From CAZNHL01 sp964572965 (GTDB lineage Bacteria > Bacteroidota > Bacteroidia > Cytophagales > UBA9547): a stretch of 35,340 bases of DNA. Every line of letters begins with the position of its first letter. Position 1 is the first letter of the stretch. The stretch covers positions 1 to 35,340 of the forward strand of contig CAZNHL010000049.1 in assembly GCA_964572965.1 (NCBI GenBank). The letters run 5' to 3'. A program made the translations under genes and the position numbers. This document shows, in pieces, positions 31,695 to 35,340 of the stretch. A model generated the notes under the pieces. The model searched no databases. It saw only the letters and a list, made by a program, of their open reading frames with translations, and was not told the origin of the DNA.

Positions 31695-32837
31695 CTACAA
31701 CAACAATGAATCAATACGGTGAGCCTGCACCATATTTTTCTTATTAGACCAGGTGAATACAGTAAACTGTCCATCTTGTGAGGCTACTAAGGCAATGGCA
31801 TCTCGTTGATCATAAATGAATTGTGCCGCAGAAAGATGTCTGGTTCCCCCGGTATGGTTCGGGTTGGTGACAATGGTTTTGCCATCGATCACGGGTTCTG
31901 TGATAAATATCTCATCTACTGATTTTCCGTTTTCTGGACGTTTAATTTTTTCTCCAAAAGCCAATAGCTCATATTGGTCATTGATGACCACAGCGCCGTC
32001 TATTGCAGATACTCCTGCAATAATTTCTACTTCCCGGCTCAAGGCTCTTTGCCACGCGCTGTCGTCTTTCATAGTTTTTTCTTGTTGCATCAGCTTTGCC
32101 AGTCCTCCAAATGCCGGAGCTACTCCATAGTGGAATGGCTGTCTGATAGATCCTTTCCAGGCAGTGCTTCCTGTAGGCACTACCAATATAATTCCGCCTT
32201 TCTTGTGTGCACGCATGGATACAGCAAGTTGCAGCAATACATTGACAGAATTATTCCAGATGGCAGGAGAGGTGAAGTCAAGTAGCGTTTTGAGCATAAA
32301 AGGACAATCATTGATTGTCTTATTCCTGTCATCTACAATTTTTATTTCATCGCCGTTCAAGACGGCAATATTAGAAAACTTACCGAAACCTTCCTGACGG
32401 CGGTGTTTGATAACCACCTGGGCAGGTTCCGATACATCGAGCACAAAGCAATAATGTGGGATATTCAGCGTGGCTCCCCAGATATAAAGTTCTCCATTTT
32501 CAGACCATACTCCCAAGTGTATACCCGGCCGTTCAAAAGCAGGAGCAATTTTAGTGAGTTGATTAGGTGTTAATAAGAGTTTGTCAGCAAATAAAATAGG
32601 TTGGTCAGCCTGTTCAGGCGAGAGATAAGCCAAAGAAACCCTTGGAGAATTACCTTCTTCACGGCGTAAGCTCGCCCAGAAAGCAGTATCTATAATAGCT
32701 TCTATTATTTCAGCAGATGGTATCGTCGCATTGTCATATTGCCCCTTTTTACGAGCTATAGTTAAATGTTCTGAGAAAATTTTCTCTATTTTATGGGCTA
32801 CAGTTTTAGCTGCTTTATAGGTTGATTCGGTAGTCAT
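31695..32837 (-). CDS. DAC-like (diadenylate-cyclase) domain protein with N-terminal sensor region
   Basis: A 380-residue protein. The last ~115 residues show DAC-domain hallmarks: IDGAVVINDQYELLAFG (Asp280-Gly-Ala) and GGTRHLSAAQFIYDQRDAIALVASQDGQFTVF (Arg333-His334). In c-di-AMP synthases the second motif is RHR; here it is RHL, so catalysis is uncertain. The ~270 residues before it, with KGGIILVVPTGSTAWKGSI (about 213-231), do not match DisA or CdaA and hold no membrane segment. They probably correspond to one of the putative sensor regions (DACN-type) described next to DAC domains. Product and stimulus are unknown. It is convergent with the aldehyde dehydrogenase gene. ATG start. Confidence 0.78.
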   Translation of the reverse strand: MTTESTYKAAKTVAHKIEKIFSEHLTIARKKGQYDNATIPSAEIIEAIIDTAFWASLRREEGNSPRVSLAYLSPEQADQPILFADKLLLTPNQLTKIAPAFERPGIHLGVWSENGELYIWGATLNIPHYCFVLDVSEPAQVVIKHRRQEGFGKFSNIAVLNGDEIKIVDDRNKTINDCPFMLKTLLDFTSPAIWNNSVNVLLQLAVSMRAHKKGGIILVVPTGSTAWKGSIRQPFHYGVAPAFGGLAKLMQQEKTMKDDSAWQRALSREVEIIAGVSAIDGAVVINDQYELLAFGEKIKRPENGKSVDEIFITEPVIDGKTIVTNPNHTGGTRHLSAAQFIYDQRDAIALVASQDGQFTVFTWSNKKNMVQAHRIDSLLL

Positions 32838-32975
32838 GGTTTATATTTAAGCATTTCTTTCGAAAAGCTTTTCAGGTCGTTTGAGAGTTAACAAAGCTCT
32901 AAACCAGAATCAGCTCTGCTTAGTTTCATCATAAATGAAAAAACTTTGCTGGTACTCATAATAGCAGAAAATAAA

Positions 32976-33007
32976 CAATAGCCCACGGTTTCAACCGTGG
33001 GCTATTG
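32976..33007. terminator. Terminator between exported protein gene and DAC-like gene
   Basis: A 15-base perfect stem CAATAGCCCACGGTT, two-base loop, AACCGTGGGCTATTG. It lies 17 bases past the stop of the gene at 33024 and acts on the minus strand. Confidence 0.8.
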
Positions 33008-33023
33008 CATTATCAAGCCCCAT

Positions 33024-33815
33024 CTAAAATATTGCCATCGCAACATTGCAGGTTTTTTCTCCTGATTTTTTGATTTCAAACTGTAATACATCTCCTGGTA
33101 AAGCAAACTTGAAAATCTGCTTACTTTTTGCGGCAAATTCATTATAGCTTTTAAGGACAACAGGGGCGGTGGTTTCTGTACCCGGTCTTACAAGTGTCAG
33201 TTTTAAAGGCTGGTCTTTCAATGGCTGTGCCAAAAGGAATTCGACAGTTTTGATTGTATCTGTTTTAATTCCCTGTCTCACATAAGCATTTGATTTATTC
33301 ACCAGCACTGCACAATTAGGGTCCAGTTTGATTTTTGGAGCGCCTGACAAAGTGAACATAATAAACCTGTTGGTGAACTTTACAGGCACTATCGGCGCAT
33401 TAATCATCTTAATGGTGTCTTTTAAAACCCAAGTGCTGTCATCGACCTGTACGCTGTCCTGAAAAGTTCTGTAAACCGGATATTCTTCTATTTCCAACAG
33501 GTCAACAATGACTTTATCTCCTGCTTTTATTTTGGAACTGATAGCTCCGTATTCTTTAGCTATATAGTTGGTGTCAAAAGTGATTACCTGCTGAATGTTT
33601 TTACCTCTTGCCAATGTTATTTTTCCTTTGTTGACTTTGTAAAGCCTGTCTCCTTTGGTAATGTTCAGTTCAAGGAAGGTGGGATAGTAATTGTAAACAT
33701 CATTGTTTTTTACGGCATCACCATTTACCGTGAGCACAATATTATGGACCTGCGCCTGTGTAAATGACAATACTACAAAAGATAAAAGAATAGTAAAGAG
33801 GTAAATACGCTTCAT
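33024..33815 (-). CDS. Exported protein of unknown function
   Basis: A 263-residue protein with a signal peptide ending near TQAQ (residue 22). The mature part is probably beta-sandwich (VHNIVLTVNGD; KAGDKVIVDLLEIEEYPVYRTF; KTDTIKTVEFLLAQPL). The GDKVIVDL-type strand reminds me of the C-terminal domains of GldM-like proteins, but the resemblance is weak and no GldM helices are present. No catalytic motif or sorting domain is visible. It is divergent from the pyrophosphatase gene with about 240 bp between, and has its own terminator. ATG start. Confidence 0.8.
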   Translation of the reverse strand: MKRIYLFTILLSFVVLSFTQAQVHNIVLTVNGDAVKNNDVYNYYPTFLELNITKGDRLYKVNKGKITLARGKNIQQVITFDTNYIAKEYGAISSKIKAGDKVIVDLLEIEEYPVYRTFQDSVQVDDSTWVLKDTIKMINAPIVPVKFTNRFIMFTLSGAPKIKLDPNCAVLVNKSNAYVRQGIKTDTIKTVEFLLAQPLKDQPLKLTLVRPGTETTAPVVLKSYNEFAAKSKQIFKFALPGDVLQFEIKKSGEKTCNVAMAIF

Positions 33816-34057
33816 ATATAAGTTGGGGGTTGATTACTAAACTTAAGATAATTACTCTTTCCCTAAAATCTATCATCATATTATTACTATTCTTAGATTA
33901 TTTTATATTTAAGAAAATAATCAGTATAATGTATTGGTATTGAGTTACTTGTTTGTTTATCTGTTTGCAAATGGATTGGCGCATAAAACCTCGGCAAATT
34001 TTTAGGCGTACAGAAGCTCAATAGCCAAATAATTCATTTTTAAACCTATTTAATACC

Positions 34058-35340
34058 ATGCTTATTTACCTAGTAATTCTTGTTGCTCTGGCCGGATTAG
34101 GATTCGGCCTCTGGAAAGCTTCATGGGTTGGCCGTCAGGACGCCGGCGATGATACCATGAAGAAAATTGCAGGCTATATAGCCGAAGGCGCTTTGTCATT
34201 TCTGAAAGCAGAATACAAGGCGCTTGCTGTTTTTGCGGCTGTTGTCGCAGTTTTATTAGCATTTACTGCCGACGAGCATAGTTCTCACTGGCTCATTGCG
34301 GTAGCATTTATTACAGGTGCCTGCCTTTCGGCGCTTGCAGGTTTACTGGGTATGCGTATTGCTACCAAAGCAAACGTACGTACCGCTCAGGCAGCCAGAA
34401 GTAGCTTATCCAAAGCCTTGGATGTTTCTTTCTCCGGTGGCCTGGTGATGGGTATAAATGTCGTTTCTCTCGGTTTATTGGGAGTGAGTTTGTTATTTCT
34501 TTTATTCCTGAATGTTGAAAGCCTTGGCTTTGAGCGTTGGGAAATTGACAAGGTGCTCGAAGTACTGATCGGTTTCTCTCTGGGTGCTGAAAGTATTGCT
34601 TTGTTTGCACGTGTAGGTGGTGGTATTTATACCAAAGCTGCCGATGTTGGCGCTGATATCGTTGGTAAAGTAGAAGCTGGGATTCCTGAAGATGACCCGC
34701 GTAATCCTGCTGTAATTGCAGATAATGTTGGTGATAACGTAGGTGATGTAGCAGGTATGGGGGCCGACTTGTTTGGTTCTTATGTGAGTACAATTCTTGC
34801 AACCATGGTGCTTGGTTTGGGTGTAAGTGAAATGAGCAATGCTGAAATGGGGGTGAACCCGGCTATTTTATTACCATTGGGGATTGCCGCTATCGGTCTG
34901 GTCGCTTCTGTAGTCGCTTCTTTTGTAGTTAAAGTAAAAGAAAATGGAAACCCTCAGGCTTCACTGAATATAGGTAATTTCGGGGCTGTGGCTATCACAG
35001 CTGTTGCAGCTTATTTCTATATAGCACACCTGTTCGATGAATCATTCTCGCTCAATGGAGTAACATACGCTTCAATTAATGTTTTTTATTCTGTAATGCT
35101 TGGTCTTGCTGTAGGTACAATCATTAGTTTGGTGATTGAATATTACACAGGTAAAAACGCGAAACCTGTATTGTATATCGCCCGCCAGTCAATTACAGGC
35201 GCCGGTACAAATATCATTGCAGGTTTGAGTGTCGGTATGCTTTCGACGGCTATTCCTGCATTGCTTTTGGCTACAGGTATTATTTTTGCTTTTGAGTTTG
35301 CAGGCTTGTATGGTGTAGCCATGCCTGTTGCAGCCATGGC
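34058..35340 (+). CDS. hppA: Membrane-bound proton/sodium-translocating pyrophosphatase (5' part)
   Basis: The first 427 codons of a gene that continues past the window (full family length is about 700-800 residues). It starts at the ATG at 34058 (MLIYLVILVALAGLG). The pyrophosphate/Mg site reads GGGIYTKAADVGADIVGKVEAGIPEDDPRNPAVIADNVGDNVGDVAGMGADLFGSY at about residues 188-243, the signature of H+/Na+-pyrophosphatases. At least six hydrophobic segments precede and follow it. The enzyme couples PPi hydrolysis to ion pumping across the inner membrane. The residue that separates K+-dependent from K+-independent types lies beyond the edge, so the ion class cannot be called. No consensus promoter is seen in the 240-base spacer. 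Confidence 0.93.
   Translation, partial: MLIYLVILVALAGLGFGLWKASWVGRQDAGDDTMKKIAGYIAEGALSFLKAEYKALAVFAAVVAVLLAFTADEHSSHWLIAVAFITGACLSALAGLLGMRIATKANVRTAQAARSSLSKALDVSFSGGLVMGINVVSLGLLGVSLLFLLFLNVESLGFERWEIDKVLEVLIGFSLGAESIALFARVGGGIYTKAADVGADIVGKVEAGIPEDDPRNPAVIADNVGDNVGDVAGMGADLFGSYVSTILATMVLGLGVSEMSNAEMGVNPAILLPLGIAAIGLVASVVASFVVKVKENGNPQASLNIGNFGAVAITAVAAYFYIAHLFDESFSLNGVTYASINVFYSVMLGLAVGTIISLVIEYYTGKNAKPVLYIARQSITGAGTNIIAGLSVGMLSTAIPALLLATGIIFAFEFAGLYGVAMPVAAM

Noticed and set aside
34062..35337. Minus-strand ORFs at the right end
   Set aside because: They are antisense to the pyrophosphatase gene, whose signature motif is unambiguous on the plus strand.

Overview
The window is chromosomal DNA from an AT-rich member of the Bacteroidota, probably from the Chitinophagales/Sphingobacteriia side. 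The evidence is gldC, a PorP/SprF-family protein, a PorE-like OmpA protein, type A and type B T9SS sorting signals, and promoters matching the Bacteroidota pattern TTTG-N19-TAnnTTTG. Two 10-N runs (13017-13026 and 19921-19930) mark it as a scaffolded draft assembly; each interrupts a gene. No rRNA, prophage, complete insertion sequence or CRISPR array is visible.

Layout. 1-2741: AI-2E-family permease (-), CoA-pyrophosphatase-like Nudix hydrolase (+), the decayed 3' end of a T9SS-secreted HYR-domain protein (-), and a Spx/ArsC-like protein (+). 2742-3101: decayed dispersed repeats. 3102-11704: a type IX secretion locus, with an operon on the minus strand (M43-type metalloprotease, PorP/SprF-like, PorE-like OmpA protein) divergent from a 1,473-residue PKD-repeat surface protein with a type B sorting domain. 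11812-15309: dnaX (split by a gap, with an A10 slippery run) and pdhC with two lipoyl domains. 15310-16056: a terminator and a transposase relic. 16057-24946: a long minus-strand run of gldC, M48 protease, CoA-transferase subunit B, arylesterase, DnaJ/TPR membrane protein, beta-lactamase-fold serine hydrolase, a lipoprotein, an APC permease and a class III aminotransferase. 25080-31547: a small membrane protein, Zn-dependent alcohol dehydrogenase, tRNA-Arg(CCG), a KdnB-like Kdo 8-oxidase, two small membrane proteins, a decayed RelE-type toxin with an intact antitoxin, and an aldehyde dehydrogenase. 31695-35340: a protein with a DAC-like (diadenylate-cyclase) C-terminal domain, an exported protein of unknown function, and the 5' part of a membrane pyrophosphatase that runs off the window.

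How the genes work together. The clearest unit is 3102-11704: the PKD protein would be exported by T9SS, with the neighbouring PorP/SprF-like and PorE-like proteins as outer-membrane and periplasmic partners and the protease as a possible processing or effector enzyme. gldC and the HYR relic also point to a gliding/T9SS lifestyle. The run 24946-18107 has short or overlapping junctions and may be one transcript, but its products do not suggest one pathway.

Most notable items: a candidate tau/gamma slippage site in dnaX; an amber stop at codon 18 of an otherwise intact RelE-like toxin; an octamer microsatellite that encodes the end of one gene and sits upstream of the next; a solitary KdnB homologue; and an atypical DAC-domain protein with an RHL rather than RHR motif. 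All identifications come from reading the sequence and from memory of protein families; no database search was made.
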